Shown here: piece after piece, positions 16,746 through 24,862 of the stretch | Layout: each line of letters opens with the position of its first letter | Position numbering within the stretch: the first letter of the stretch is position 1 | Source: Opitutia bacterium | GTDB lineage: Bacteria; Verrucomicrobiota; Verrucomicrobiia; Opitutales; Opitutaceae | Assembly: GCA_016217595.1 (NCBI GenBank) | Contig: JACRHS010000029.1 | Location: 1-58,973 of the forward strand | Length of the DNA: 58,973 nucleotides | Direction of reading: 5' to 3' | Notes under the pieces: model-generated | Seen by the model: only the letters and a program-made list of their open reading frames with translations | Told to the model about the DNA's origin: nothing | Databases searched by the model: none | Translations under genes and position numbers: made by a program

Positions 16746-18242
16746 TTATTTGCCCTGAATGGCGCCGTTGTGGCAGTCGCTGCAAAGCAGGTCGCTGTCG
16801 AATTCGCCGCCAGGGTGTTTGAACGCCGCGCCCTGTGGAGCGAGCTTCAGCAACTCTTCGCCACTGCCCTGCGCGAGGATCGAGTGACAGGCATTGCAAT
16901 CGCTCGACTTGATCTTCTCGTGCCCGTCGACCGTCAGGTGCTTGTTGTCGTGGCAACGGAAACAGCCCGGCCAGTCCTTGTGCCCGATGTTGCTCGGGTA
17001 CGAGCGCCAGTCGGCTTTCATCTGCGGGAAGAAATTCTCCTGGTAGATCCGCTGCACCGTGGCAATCGACGGTCCCACATCGGTCGCATCGGGATATTTC
17101 GCTCGCATCGCCGCGGCAATTTTTTCGAGTGCCTCGTTAACGCTGGCGTACTTCTGGGTCAGTGCATCGACGGCCACGAGTTTAACCTTGGGCAACTTGG
17201 TGCTGATCTTGCCGAGCGCCATCGCCGTCTCGACCGATTCGTTGGCGGTTTCGTAGGCGTGAGCCGGCCGATTGTGGCAATCCATGCAATCCATCACCCG
17301 AATCTGGTCGGCTGGTGGCTCGCCCTGAAATTCCTTCGTGCGGAAAACGCGCACCTCGCCATTGCTCGTCGATGTCATACGCACCCATGGGATGGTCTGC
17401 CGTTGCGGATCCGAGGCGTAATATTCGACCTTGTTGGCCACATTCATGTGCCAGTGAATCCCGCCAAAGGGCCCCTGCCCCGGTTGCCCGCCGCCCACAC
17501 GTAATGAAAGGCGCACCGTGTACGGTGTATTCTTCTTGTCGGAGAGGAAATGCTCGTAGGAACGGTCCAGATTGCCGGTAAACTTCTCCGGCCAATGGCA
17601 ACGTTCGCAGGTCTCCTGCGCCGGACGCAGGTTGGCGATCGGCGTCGGGATGGGCGTGCTATATTTTTTGAACAACACGGAGTACACCTGATAGGCGCCG
17701 CTGATTTTCGACTTCACGTACCACGAGGCACCGGAGCCGATATGGCACTCCGCGCACGACACCCGCGCATGCGAGCCGTGGTGATAACGGGTAAACTCAG
17801 GCTCCATGACGGTGTGGCAGGTCTTGCCGCAGAAAGCCTCGGATTCCGTGATGCGATAGGTCTGGTAACTGCCAAAAGCCGTCAGCATCAAAAACACTAC
17901 GCTGAGTGAACCGAATATGACGAGGAAGCGACGGTGGCGGGGCTGTGCGAGATCGATGGCCAGCGACCGTTTTTCACCACCCTCGGGATGCGCGGCCAGT
18001 TGCCGCCGACGCAACCACCAGCCCAATGCCACCAAAGTCAGGCCGGCGATCAGAAAGGCCGGGCTCACGATGTACGTCAAAATCCCGAGGTAGGGATTGC
18101 CCTCGCGTGAGAAGGTGTCGATGGCGACGAGGAAGACGAAGGCGAACAAACTACCCACGGCGAGCACCGCGCCAGCCAAACTCAGCCAGTTGCGGAAATT
18201 CGGAGCGGGTGAACGGGGCGCAGTTGGATTCGAGTCGGACAT
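16746..18242 (-). CDS. Membrane-anchored heptaheme cytochrome c (NapC/NirT-like)
   Basis: The 498-residue protein has three N-terminal membrane helices (about 18-41, 52-77 and 106-125), then a large periplasmic part with seven heme sites: CGKTCH (C138, C142, H143, a CX3CH spacing), then CAECH, CERCH, CMDCH, CFRCH, CNACH and CSDCH. The first heme segment, CHTVMEPE, and the following HARVSCAECHIG resemble NapC/NirT/NrfH quinol dehydrogenases. It probably takes electrons from menaquinol and feeds periplasmic cytochromes, giving the locus a second quinone exit beside NrfD. The ATG at 18242 is preferred to one 16 codons upstream. Confidence 0.9.
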   Translation of the reverse strand: MSDSNPTAPRSPAPNFRNWLSLAGAVLAVGSLFAFVFLVAIDTFSREGNPYLGILTYIVSPAFLIAGLTLVALGWWLRRRQLAAHPEGGEKRSLAIDLAQPRHRRFLVIFGSLSVVFLMLTAFGSYQTYRITESEAFCGKTCHTVMEPEFTRYHHGSHARVSCAECHIGSGASWYVKSKISGAYQVYSVLFKKYSTPIPTPIANLRPAQETCERCHWPEKFTGNLDRSYEHFLSDKKNTPYTVRLSLRVGGGQPGQGPFGGIHWHMNVANKVEYYASDPQRQTIPWVRMTSTSNGEVRVFRTKEFQGEPPADQIRVMDCMDCHNRPAHAYETANESVETAMALGKISTKLPKVKLVAVDALTQKYASVNEALEKIAAAMRAKYPDATDVGPSIATVQRIYQENFFPQMKADWRSYPSNIGHKDWPGCFRCHDNKHLTVDGHEKIKSSDCNACHSILAQGSGEELLKLAPQGAAFKHPGGEFDSDLLCSDCHNGAIQGK

Positions 18243-18285
18243 GGGATTAGAATAGGCAGCGGACGAGATTAGACCATCCGATTTC

Positions 18286-18320
18286 TGCAATAAGAAGCCC
18301 GGCCTTTCAATGGCCGGGCT
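18286..18320 (-). terminator. Rho-independent terminator
   Basis: AGCCCGGCC at 18296-18304 pairs with GGCCGGGCT at 18312-18320 around a 7-nt loop; on the minus strand a TTCTTATT tract follows. It lies 49 nt after the stop of the small cytochrome gene at 18369 and just before the heptaheme gene, so it divides the locus into at least two transcription units or attenuates read-through. Confidence 0.7.
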
Positions 18321-18368
18321 GAATGGAAAGCGATCTAGTGAAAGGGCTAATTCGCAGAGGACCGAGGA

Positions 18369-18704
18369 TCACTTCTTCATCTTGCGGATGAAGGCCACGA
18401 GGTCCTTCGCCTCGGCGGCGGAAAGCGCATCTTTGTAACCCTTCATCTTTTGTTTGCCGCCCTCGGTGACGCCGTCGAGGGTCGCCTTGAGCAACTCCTC
18501 GTCCTTGAGCGCGGCCTGCACTTTCGCATCGGTATAATCTTTCAGTTTCATTTTCTTGCCCATTTTGGTGCTGCCCGAGCCGTCTTCGGCGTGGCATTGG
18601 GCGCAATGATTATCCCAGTTTTCCTTCGCGCTGGCGGCGAAACCGACCGCAGCGGTAAGGGTAAAACCAAGAGCGAGGAGACGGAGCGTTTTGGATGTAA
18701 TCAT
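18369..18704 (-). CDS. Small class I monoheme cytochrome c (tandem copy 2)
   Basis: The 111-residue preprotein has a signal peptide (about 1-24) and a CAQCH heme site; the Met ligand is probably in the KMKGYK segment. It is nearly the same as the next gene upstream (18766-19101) from the heme site on: KLKDYTDAKVQ, DGVxEGGKxKMKG and a shared IRKMKK end. This indicates a recent tandem duplication. The role is periplasmic electron transfer. A 16-codon longer frame exists, but the ATG at 18704 gives the proper signal peptide. A terminator follows. Confidence 0.92.
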   Translation of the reverse strand: MITSKTLRLLALGFTLTAAVGFAASAKENWDNHCAQCHAEDGSGSTKMGKKMKLKDYTDAKVQAALKDEELLKATLDGVTEGGKQKMKGYKDALSAAEAKDLVAFIRKMKK

Positions 18705-18742
18705 GGTGGATTGCGATTCGTTGATTGATATGGGGGAAAGCG

Positions 18743-18760
18743 GCCCGGGCATTACCGGGC
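18743..18760. repeat. Short hairpin between tandem cytochrome genes
   Basis: GCCCGG at 18743-18748 pairs with CCGGGC at 18755-18760 around a 6-nt loop, in the 61-nt spacer between the two small cytochrome genes. No strong T-tract follows. Confidence 0.45.
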
Positions 18761-18765
18761 GGTTC

Positions 18766-19101
18766 TTACTTCTTCATTTTCCGGATGTGCGCGACGAGAT
18801 CCTTGATCTCCGCTTCGGACATAGCGTCCTTGAAGCCTTTCATCTTTTCCTTGCCGCCTTCGGACACGCCGTCCGCGATGGCCTTGATCAGGACATCGTC
18901 TTTGAGCGCATCCTGCACTTTCGCATCGGTGTAGTCCTTAAGTTTTAATTTCTTGCCGATTTTGGTGGCACCGGTGCCGTCGGCGGCATGGCATTTGGCA
19001 CAGAAGTTTTCCCAGTTTTCGGAAGCGGGCGCAGCATGGCCGGAGACCGCGCCAAGGGGAAGCAGGAGGGAAAAGAAAGCGAGTGCGTGAGTGATTTTCA
19101 T
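18766..19101 (-). CDS. Small class I monoheme cytochrome c (tandem copy 1)
   Basis: The 111-residue preprotein has a signal peptide (about 1-23, ending GHAAPA) and a CAKCH heme site, with a likely Met ligand in EKMKGFK. It is the closest relative of the gene just downstream. The product should be a soluble periplasmic electron carrier linking inner-membrane quinol dehydrogenases to the outer-membrane conduit encoded upstream (inference from the order). There is no Shine-Dalgarno; a CCAACCGACA sequence lies 7 nt before the ATG, as it does before the porin gene. Confidence 0.92.
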   Translation of the reverse strand: MKITHALAFFSLLLPLGAVSGHAAPASENWENFCAKCHAADGTGATKIGKKLKLKDYTDAKVQDALKDDVLIKAIADGVSEGGKEKMKGFKDAMSEAEIKDLVAHIRKMKK

Positions 19102-19190
19102 GTTGGAATGTCGGTTGGATTACGGGAATAAGCAAATCGCGACACCAGCCTGGGCCGAGCGTCGCGATTGAAGACATTTAGATCTGACCA

Positions 19191-19231
19191 TCTCCATCAA
19201 GCTGGGTGCCCCCAGCTTCGACATCTGGAGA
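19191..19231. repeat. Two-part hairpin between porin and cytochrome genes
   Basis: AAGCTGGG at 19199-19206 pairs with CCCAGCTT at 19211-19218 around TGCC, and the flanks TCTCCA (19191-19196) and TGGAGA (19226-19231) pair outside it. It starts 5 nt past the porin stop on the minus strand. It lacks a T-tract, so a role in mRNA stability or partial termination is more likely than full termination. Confidence 0.55.
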
Positions 19232-19235
19232 AGGT

Positions 19236-21449
19236 TTAGAAGGCATGTGTCAGCATAACGCAGGCGAGCGGGCCGCTGAAGTCAGCATACCCGCCGCGCG
19301 TGGTGTTCTCGCTGTCAAAATAGCCCAGCTTGCCACTGAGCACCGTCTTATCGCTCAGCTTGTGCCGCACACTGACGCTGATGGTCGACTCCTTGGCGCT
19401 GGCGCCAAGGGGCATGCCGACGGCGGCATATGACTCGTCGAAGTTGTCGGCCCGATAGTAGGTGGCCTGGATCTTGGCGTCCGTGCTCTTGTCGAGCGCG
19501 AAACCGACCGTCGCATCACCCGTGACATAATTGTTGTCCGCGTTGCGGAAGTTGCGTTTCGCATTGCCGCTGATCCACGGGTACATCGTCTGCATCTGGT
19601 CGTACACAATCGTGCCGTTGGCCTGGACGTAAACGGCCTTGGAGACGCTCCAAGTGATGCCCTCGGAGAAGCTGTGGCGGGTCGAGTCGCTGCCATCGAC
19701 GCTGCCATTGATCACGCCGGTGGTGGTCAATCCGCTGTGGAAGACCGTGGACTTGCTCTGTTGGACGAGGTAGCGCGAAGTGAGGTTAATCGTCGGGGTC
19801 GGCTTCACGACGGCAGTGAGTTTCGCGCCGGCTATGTCGAAGTTCAGCGCATAGTCGCGGCCGAGGACATCGCTATAACCGACGAAGTCGTTCTCATGAT
19901 CCTTGGTGAAGAGCTCGCCACGCAGGGTCAGCGCGGGGTTGAGGTTCCAAGAGATTCCTACCGTCGCATTGGAGTGCTTTTCTTTGATGTTCTTGCCGAT
20001 GAGGTCGAGCTCGTTGGCCTTGGTCTGGCCGTTCAAGCCTTCGTAGCGCACATGCTCATTCTGCTTCGCGGTGCGGTATTCCCAGCTCGCGTAGAGCGCC
20101 ACGTTCTTGATGCCGGTGTAACGGATATCCAAGGTGGGAGTCCACGGTTTCTCGGTGTTCTTCACGCCGTGCAGTCCTTGGGAGGCATACGAGGTGACTG
20201 CGCCGGTCGCGAGGGTCACGCCCTGCGACGAGTAGTTGCCCAGATTCTTGCCGGAATCCTCCCACTGTTCCGTGCGAACCGCGGCCTCGATGGCGAGATC
20301 CGGCGAAGGGGTGAAGCGCGCGCCGAGATTGCCGGTAAACACTTCGAATTCGAGGTCGCCCTTCGCGACCAGATGATATGGGGCGCGGGCGCTGGCACCG
20401 GTGTTGACGAACCCGCCGGCATACTGACCGATGCCCGTCGCTGAAGCGATGGTGGCCGTGAGCTGGCGCGATGTCTCGATGTCCACGTCGGCCTTATGAT
20501 ACTGCAGGCCGCCGAAGAGCGTGAGCTTGCTGTCGATCACGGTTTCAAAGGAAGCGGAGGCATGGTATCCATCCTCCTCATGCCGCTGGGTCATGGTCGT
20601 GCGGCGCGGACTCCCGGCCCGGACGTTGTTCACCGTGGGCACCGTGAAGACGGGCGCGGGGAACACCGCGAGTTCGCCGATGTTCTGCTGCATCTCGCGC
20701 ACATTCCGGTTCTCGATGATATTGCCGCCGAGCGACGCGACCAGCGAGGTGTTGCCCACCTTATGGCGGACGCCGATCTCCCACGCGTCGTTCTTCTCGT
20801 CGAGATCGACATAGGTCGGGAGCAGTTTCCGGGTGGCGGAGATCGGGTTCACGGCGCCGGGGCCGGCGTAGATCGGAATGCCGGTCAGGTTGGTGTCGCC
20901 GAGGATGGTGCTGTCCTTGCGGCCATCGCGGGTGCTGTGCGTGTATTTGAACGTGAACACCGGTGCGTTAGGGAGGGCGATAGTGCCTTGGACGTACAGT
21001 TGGCCGCGATCTACATAAAGCTGCCGGCTGAAGAGCGGCATCCAGACGTTGCCAATCGGGAAGAAGTTTCCCGCGCCATCGTAGAAGGTGCGGAACGTCT
21101 TGTACCCGACTTCAACCGAGCCGACCTCCTCTTTGGCGAGCTTGAAGTTGAGCAGGTAGTCTTCCTGGCCGGCAAGGGCACGACCGGTGATCGCCAGCGT
21201 GGTATTGTCCTTCAGGTCGTAATCGAAGCGCATGTCCTCGATGCCCGCCGCGCCGGTCCTCGCCTTGGCGGTTCTTGCCTGATAGGCAGCCTTGCTGCCC
21301 TTGATGTCGGCACCGCCCGCCGAGACCGCGATGTAGTTGGTGTCGAACGTCGGCAGCGCATCGGCTTCAGCGGCACCGACGGGGACAGACAGAAACGCCA
21401 GACCGGCGACCAAACCAGTTTTGCGCAGAGCAATAGTAAATGATTTCAT
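19236..21449 (-). CDS. Outer-membrane beta-barrel protein, MtrB/PioB type
   Basis: The 737-residue protein has a signal peptide (about 1-27), then almost wholly amphipathic beta-strands with alternating polar loops, ending in the C-terminal Phe (MLTHAF) typical of outer-membrane barrels. The N-terminal region (FDYDLKDNTTLAITGRA, LGGNI segments) has the look of MtrB/PioB/DmsF porins, which sheath a multiheme cytochrome to carry electrons across the outer membrane. The octaheme gene sits 19 nt upstream in the same unit, which supports this. I see no N-terminal CXXC as in Shewanella MtrB. The start at 21449 gives the signal; a CCAACCGACA lies 5 nt before it. Confidence 0.85.
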   Translation of the reverse strand: MKSFTIALRKTGLVAGLAFLSVPVGAAEADALPTFDTNYIAVSAGGADIKGSKAAYQARTAKARTGAAGIEDMRFDYDLKDNTTLAITGRALAGQEDYLLNFKLAKEEVGSVEVGYKTFRTFYDGAGNFFPIGNVWMPLFSRQLYVDRGQLYVQGTIALPNAPVFTFKYTHSTRDGRKDSTILGDTNLTGIPIYAGPGAVNPISATRKLLPTYVDLDEKNDAWEIGVRHKVGNTSLVASLGGNIIENRNVREMQQNIGELAVFPAPVFTVPTVNNVRAGSPRRTTMTQRHEEDGYHASASFETVIDSKLTLFGGLQYHKADVDIETSRQLTATIASATGIGQYAGGFVNTGASARAPYHLVAKGDLEFEVFTGNLGARFTPSPDLAIEAAVRTEQWEDSGKNLGNYSSQGVTLATGAVTSYASQGLHGVKNTEKPWTPTLDIRYTGIKNVALYASWEYRTAKQNEHVRYEGLNGQTKANELDLIGKNIKEKHSNATVGISWNLNPALTLRGELFTKDHENDFVGYSDVLGRDYALNFDIAGAKLTAVVKPTPTINLTSRYLVQQSKSTVFHSGLTTTGVINGSVDGSDSTRHSFSEGITWSVSKAVYVQANGTIVYDQMQTMYPWISGNAKRNFRNADNNYVTGDATVGFALDKSTDAKIQATYYRADNFDESYAAVGMPLGASAKESTISVSVRHKLSDKTVLSGKLGYFDSENTTRGGYADFSGPLACVMLTHAF

Positions 21450-21468
21450 TTGGGTGTCGGTTGGCGGG

Positions 21469-22248
21469 TTAGAAACGCAGGGCGTGGCTAACATTGGAGC
21501 CGTGGACTGCCTCGTGGCAGCCGGCGACCCAGCAGGTGCCGTTGACCGGATTGCCGGCGTGGTCGCGTCCGCCTGCGAAGAGCATGCCAGGGCTCGAGCC
21601 CGTGGCGTGGCACTGCAAGCACAGATTCGAATCCGGAGCGTTGAGCATCTTGTTGTTCACCGACCCGTGCGGGTTATGGCACGCGGTGCAGCCTTCCTTC
21701 ATGGCGTTATGCTTGAAGATGAACGGGCCTTTCTGCGCGGTGTGGCACTCAGTGCAGGACTCGGCTTGCGTGTGCAGCGAGGCGCCCGTGCCCTTCACGG
21801 CTTTGCCCTTGTGCGGCTCGTGGCACTCGGTGCAGGTCATCTTCCCGGAGGAGATCGCATGTGCATACGGCAGGCTGAACTGTCCGCGCTTGTCGAGGTG
21901 GCACTGGTAGCAGGTCTCGGGCGACTTCTGCGGATTGATGATGGTGCCCTTGCTGCCGCCGGCTTTCACGTGGAGGCTGCCGGCGCCATGACAGGATTCG
22001 CAGCCGGTGCCATCGGCCGCCGCACCGTCCACCGCGAGTTTCGCGTGGGAAGCAGTGGAGAAGCCAGCCGTGACTTCAGCATGACACTGGGCACATTGTT
22101 TCGATCCGACAAACTGTGCGCCGGCGATCTTCGCCGGTGCTACGACAGTGCGCTGCGTAGTCATACATGCAGCGAAGAACAGGCTCCACACCGACAGGAC
22201 GGCTATGAGAACCCACGGTCTGAGTAAGCGACGGGATTTATGTAGCAT
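21469..22248 (-). CDS. Octaheme cytochrome c, probable lipoprotein (DmsE/MtrA-related)
   Basis: The 259-residue protein has a signal ending LFFAAC (Cys28, lipobox-like). Eight heme sites follow: CAQCH, CESCH, CYQCH, CTECH, CTECH, CTACH, CLQCH and a last CWVAGCH with CX4CH spacing. Repeated GxLH/CxxCHxPHG patterns match the DmsE/MtrA family, whose members usually have ten hemes. Together with the porin 19 nt downstream it would form an outer-membrane electron conduit. As a lipoprotein it could be anchored to either membrane leaflet. It is the first gene of the minus-strand series, behind a long AT-rich leader. Confidence 0.9.
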   Translation of the reverse strand: MLHKSRRLLRPWVLIAVLSVWSLFFAACMTTQRTVVAPAKIAGAQFVGSKQCAQCHAEVTAGFSTASHAKLAVDGAAADGTGCESCHGAGSLHVKAGGSKGTIINPQKSPETCYQCHLDKRGQFSLPYAHAISSGKMTCTECHEPHKGKAVKGTGASLHTQAESCTECHTAQKGPFIFKHNAMKEGCTACHNPHGSVNNKMLNAPDSNLCLQCHATGSSPGMLFAGGRDHAGNPVNGTCWVAGCHEAVHGSNVSHALRF

Positions 22249-22620
22249 AAGTTAATGTTAGATAAAATTTACCGCTGGGGTTGTGCGGCGTAGTTTTCAC
22301 GGAGTACTAAGATTTACTGGTTTAGGACGCAGGGGATACTTGGGAATGTAAAAAAAAACGCCATGCGTTTTTGCGCCGCTTCGTGCATTTTTTGCCTTTA
22401 GCCCGTAGTTACGTCGGGCAATTTAGGGCTATTGCAATTTCATTGCTGTTTTCATAACCACATGGTTAAGCACAATAAAGAACTTTTACTTTCGTTCTTT
22501 TTCGATGACATACAATTAATTATGAACGCAATTCGGCTCCCTAATCCGCAAAATCGCTCGTTCTTCGGACAATCAAATCATCGAAAAAAGCAGAAGTTTT
22601 TTTAAAATGCAGCAGAGTGC
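22249..22620. promoter_or_regulatory. AT-rich upstream region of the electron-transfer locus with several dyads
   Basis: This 370-bp stretch is much more AT-rich than its surroundings and holds no gene. Dyads seen: GCCCG/CGGGC at 22401-22405/22415-22419; GCAAT-TTC-ATTGC at 22434-22446; AACCA-CA-TGGTT at 22456-22467; AAAGAAC-N10-GTTCTTT at 22477-22500. They may be operator sites or leader hairpins for the octaheme gene. No convincing -35/-10 pair or FNR box was found. Confidence 0.4.
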
Positions 22621-22621
22621 C

Positions 22622-22656
22622 GAAAAAATAATAGGCGGGCCTTATGGACCCGCCTA
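22622..22656 (-). terminator. Rho-independent terminator of transketolase gene
   Basis: TAGGCGGGCC (22632-22641) pairs with GGACCCGCCTA (22646-22656), one bulge, TTAT loop. On the minus strand it is followed by TTATTTTTT. It begins 28 nt after the tkt stop. Confidence 0.85.
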
Positions 22657-22683
22657 CTGTTAGTACGTATTAGATATTTTTTC

Positions 22684-24675
22684 TCAGAGAGCCTTGGCCG
22701 CCGTGACCACCGCTTCTGCGGTAATGCCAAGCTCTTTCATTACCGTGCCGCCGGGGGCGCTGATGCCAAAGCGATCGATACCGATTACCTGGCCATCCAA
22801 TCCGACATACTGCCGCCAGAGCGCCGTCACGCCGGCCTCGATGGCTACGCGCCGCCGGCAAGCGCCAGGGAGCACTTCCTCGCGGTACTCGGCCGGTTGG
22901 CGGTTGAACCGCTCGAACGACGGCACTGAAACCACACGCACATTGGGTCCGAGCACCTTGGCGGCTGCGATCGCGTGCTGCAGCTCACTGCCCGCCGCCA
23001 GAAGGATGTGCGTCAACGGCGCGGTCTCCTTCACCGCCACGTAGGCGCCTTTGATCACGCCTTCGCGACGCGTTTGCACCGGGATGTCGTTGAGCATCGG
23101 CACGGCCTGCCGTGTCAGTGCGAGCAAGGTTGGTCCATCGGTGCGCTCCAAAGCCGCAGCATAAGCGCCGGCGGTCTCCTCGGGATCGGCCGGGCGGATG
23201 ACATCGAGCCCCGGAATCACGCGCAGCCCGGACACCGTCTCCACCGGTTGGTGGGTCGGGCCGTCTTCACCGACGCCAATGGAATCGTGCGTATAGATAT
23301 AAATCACCGGCAACTTGGCCAACGCTGCGATGCGCATCGACGGGCGCGAGTAATCGGCAAACACGAGGAACGTCGCGCACGAGGTGCGGAACAATCCGTC
23401 GTAAGCGATACCGTTGTTGATCGCCGCCATGCCGTGCTCGCGAATGCCATAACGGATGTTGCGTCCCGCACGCTCGGTGCGCTCGAAATCCTTGCCGTCG
23501 GCGATGTAGTTGAGCGTGGAACCGTAGAGGTCCGCGCTGCCGGAAATGAAGAGCGGCAATGCCGCCGCAACGGGTTGCAAGATGTCTTTACCGGCCGCAC
23601 GGGTGGCGAGCTTGGCATCGACCGGGAACGCCGGAATTTTGGCCAGCAGATCGACCGCCAACGGCTGCTGTTTCGCGCTGTCGAGCAGCGCCGCCTTCTC
23701 CGGATTGGCCAGCCGCCAGGCGGCGAAAGCCTTTTCCCACTTCTTATAACCGCGCACGAGCCGCTTGCCGTGATCGGCGAAATACGTGCGCACTTCTTCG
23801 CTGACGAAGAAATGCTGATCGGCCGGCAGGCCGAGCCCGGCGCGCGCGGAGTCGGCGAACTTCGCCCCACCCTCGCCGTGGCCTTTGGCGGTGCCCTGCA
23901 CTTCCGGAATGCCTTTGCCGATGATCGTCTTGGCGATGATCAATTGCGGGCGGCCGCTCTTGGCCTTCTTGGCTTTGTTGATGGCCTTCGCGATGGCGAC
24001 GAGGTCATGACCGTCGGTCAATGTCTGCACATCCCAGCCGATGGCCTTGAAACGCAGCGCGGTGTTTTCGCTCTGCGACTTGATCGCCATCGCATCGAGC
24101 GTCACGTCGTTGGCGTCGTAAATCAGGATCAAGTTATCGAGCCCCTGATGGCCGGCAAACGCAGCCGCCTCCATCGCCACGCCTTCCTGCATGCAGCCGT
24201 CGCCGGCGAGACAGAAAACATGGTAGTCGAAAATCGGGTGCTCCGGCGTGTTGAATCGCGCCGCGGCCATCTGACCGGCCATCGCCATGCCGACAGCGTT
24301 GCCGATGCCCTGCCCGAGCGGCCCCGTGGTGCACTCGACACCCGGCGTCTCGCCAAATTCCGGATGCCCCGGCGTCTTCGCGTGCAACTGGCGGAAGTTT
24401 TTCACTTCCTCCAGCGAGAGATCGTAACCGCTCAAATGCAGCCACGTGTAGAGAAACATCGAACCGTGACCACCCGACAGCACGAACCGGTCGCGATTAA
24501 GCCAACGCGGTTGCGCGGGATTGTGCACCATGGCGTGCCCGTAAAGCACAGCGCCGATTTCAGCAGTGCCCAACGGCAGGCCGAGGTGACCGGAGGAACA
24601 GCGGTGGACGGCGTCGATAGCCAGACCGCGAGCTTGGGCGCAGGCGTGGGTAAGAATGTCGGTGGAGAGTTTCAT
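22684..24675 (-). CDS. tkt: Transketolase
   Basis: This thiamine-diphosphate enzyme moves two-carbon units between sugar phosphates in the pentose phosphate pathway. The 663-residue protein has the N-terminal [10 protein letters not shown] (usually SGHPG-PMG), the ThDP motif [18 protein letters not shown] with a downstream Asn in YDANDVTLD, the central pyrimidine domain with [18 protein letters not shown] and [16 protein letters not shown], and the C-terminal domain. Length is normal. Leu for Pro in the SGHLG loop is a small deviation. It has its own terminator and stands as a single gene upstream, on the same strand, of the electron-transfer locus. Confidence 0.96.
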   Translation of the reverse strand: MKLSTDILTHACAQARGLAIDAVHRCSSGHLGLPLGTAEIGAVLYGHAMVHNPAQPRWLNRDRFVLSGGHGSMFLYTWLHLSGYDLSLEEVKNFRQLHAKTPGHPEFGETPGVECTTGPLGQGIGNAVGMAMAGQMAAARFNTPEHPIFDYHVFCLAGDGCMQEGVAMEAAAFAGHQGLDNLILIYDANDVTLDAMAIKSQSENTALRFKAIGWDVQTLTDGHDLVAIAKAINKAKKAKSGRPQLIIAKTIIGKGIPEVQGTAKGHGEGGAKFADSARAGLGLPADQHFFVSEEVRTYFADHGKRLVRGYKKWEKAFAAWRLANPEKAALLDSAKQQPLAVDLLAKIPAFPVDAKLATRAAGKDILQPVAAALPLFISGSADLYGSTLNYIADGKDFERTERAGRNIRYGIREHGMAAINNGIAYDGLFRTSCATFLVFADYSRPSMRIAALAKLPVIYIYTHDSIGVGEDGPTHQPVETVSGLRVIPGLDVIRPADPEETAGAYAAALERTDGPTLLALTRQAVPMLNDIPVQTRREGVIKGAYVAVKETAPLTHILLAAGSELQHAIAAAKVLGPNVRVVSVPSFERFNRQPAEYREEVLPGACRRRVAIEAGVTALWRQYVGLDGQVIGIDRFGISAPGGTVMKELGITAEAVVTAAKAL

Positions 24676-24791
24676 GAATAGCGGGTGAAAGGACAGTGGG
24701 GTTGGGTACCAAGCGCAGCCATGTCGGGAAAGCCGAATTTTGGGAATTATTATGCTATGGTTTGCAGATTCGCGCGCCGCTTTGCGGCCGC

Positions 24792-24826
24792 CAAAGAAAA
24801 AGGCGGGCTGTGGTGCAGCCCGCCTT
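24792..24826 (-). terminator. Rho-independent terminator of the RGG-protein gene
   Basis: AAGGCGGGCTG (24800-24810) and CAGCCCGCCTT (24816-24826) form an 11-bp stem with a 5-nt loop. On the minus strand a TTTTTCTTT tract follows. It lies 37 nt after the stop of the gene ending at 24863. Confidence 0.88.
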
Positions 24827-24862
24827 GAAATTTAAAGTCACCGCGTGTGCGGCAGACTGTTA

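Noticed and set aside
22249..22440. Cyclic-di-GMP (GEMM-I) riboswitch before the octaheme gene
   Set aside because: A few words such as CCTAAACC occur on the minus strand, but the required GGCAAACC and GACGCAAAGC blocks are not there in the right order.
22612..22630. Sigma-54 promoter on the minus strand
   Set aside because: GGCAC...TGCA is present but the GG-to-GC spacing is one base short of the strict 10, and no enhancer-binding regulator is nearby.
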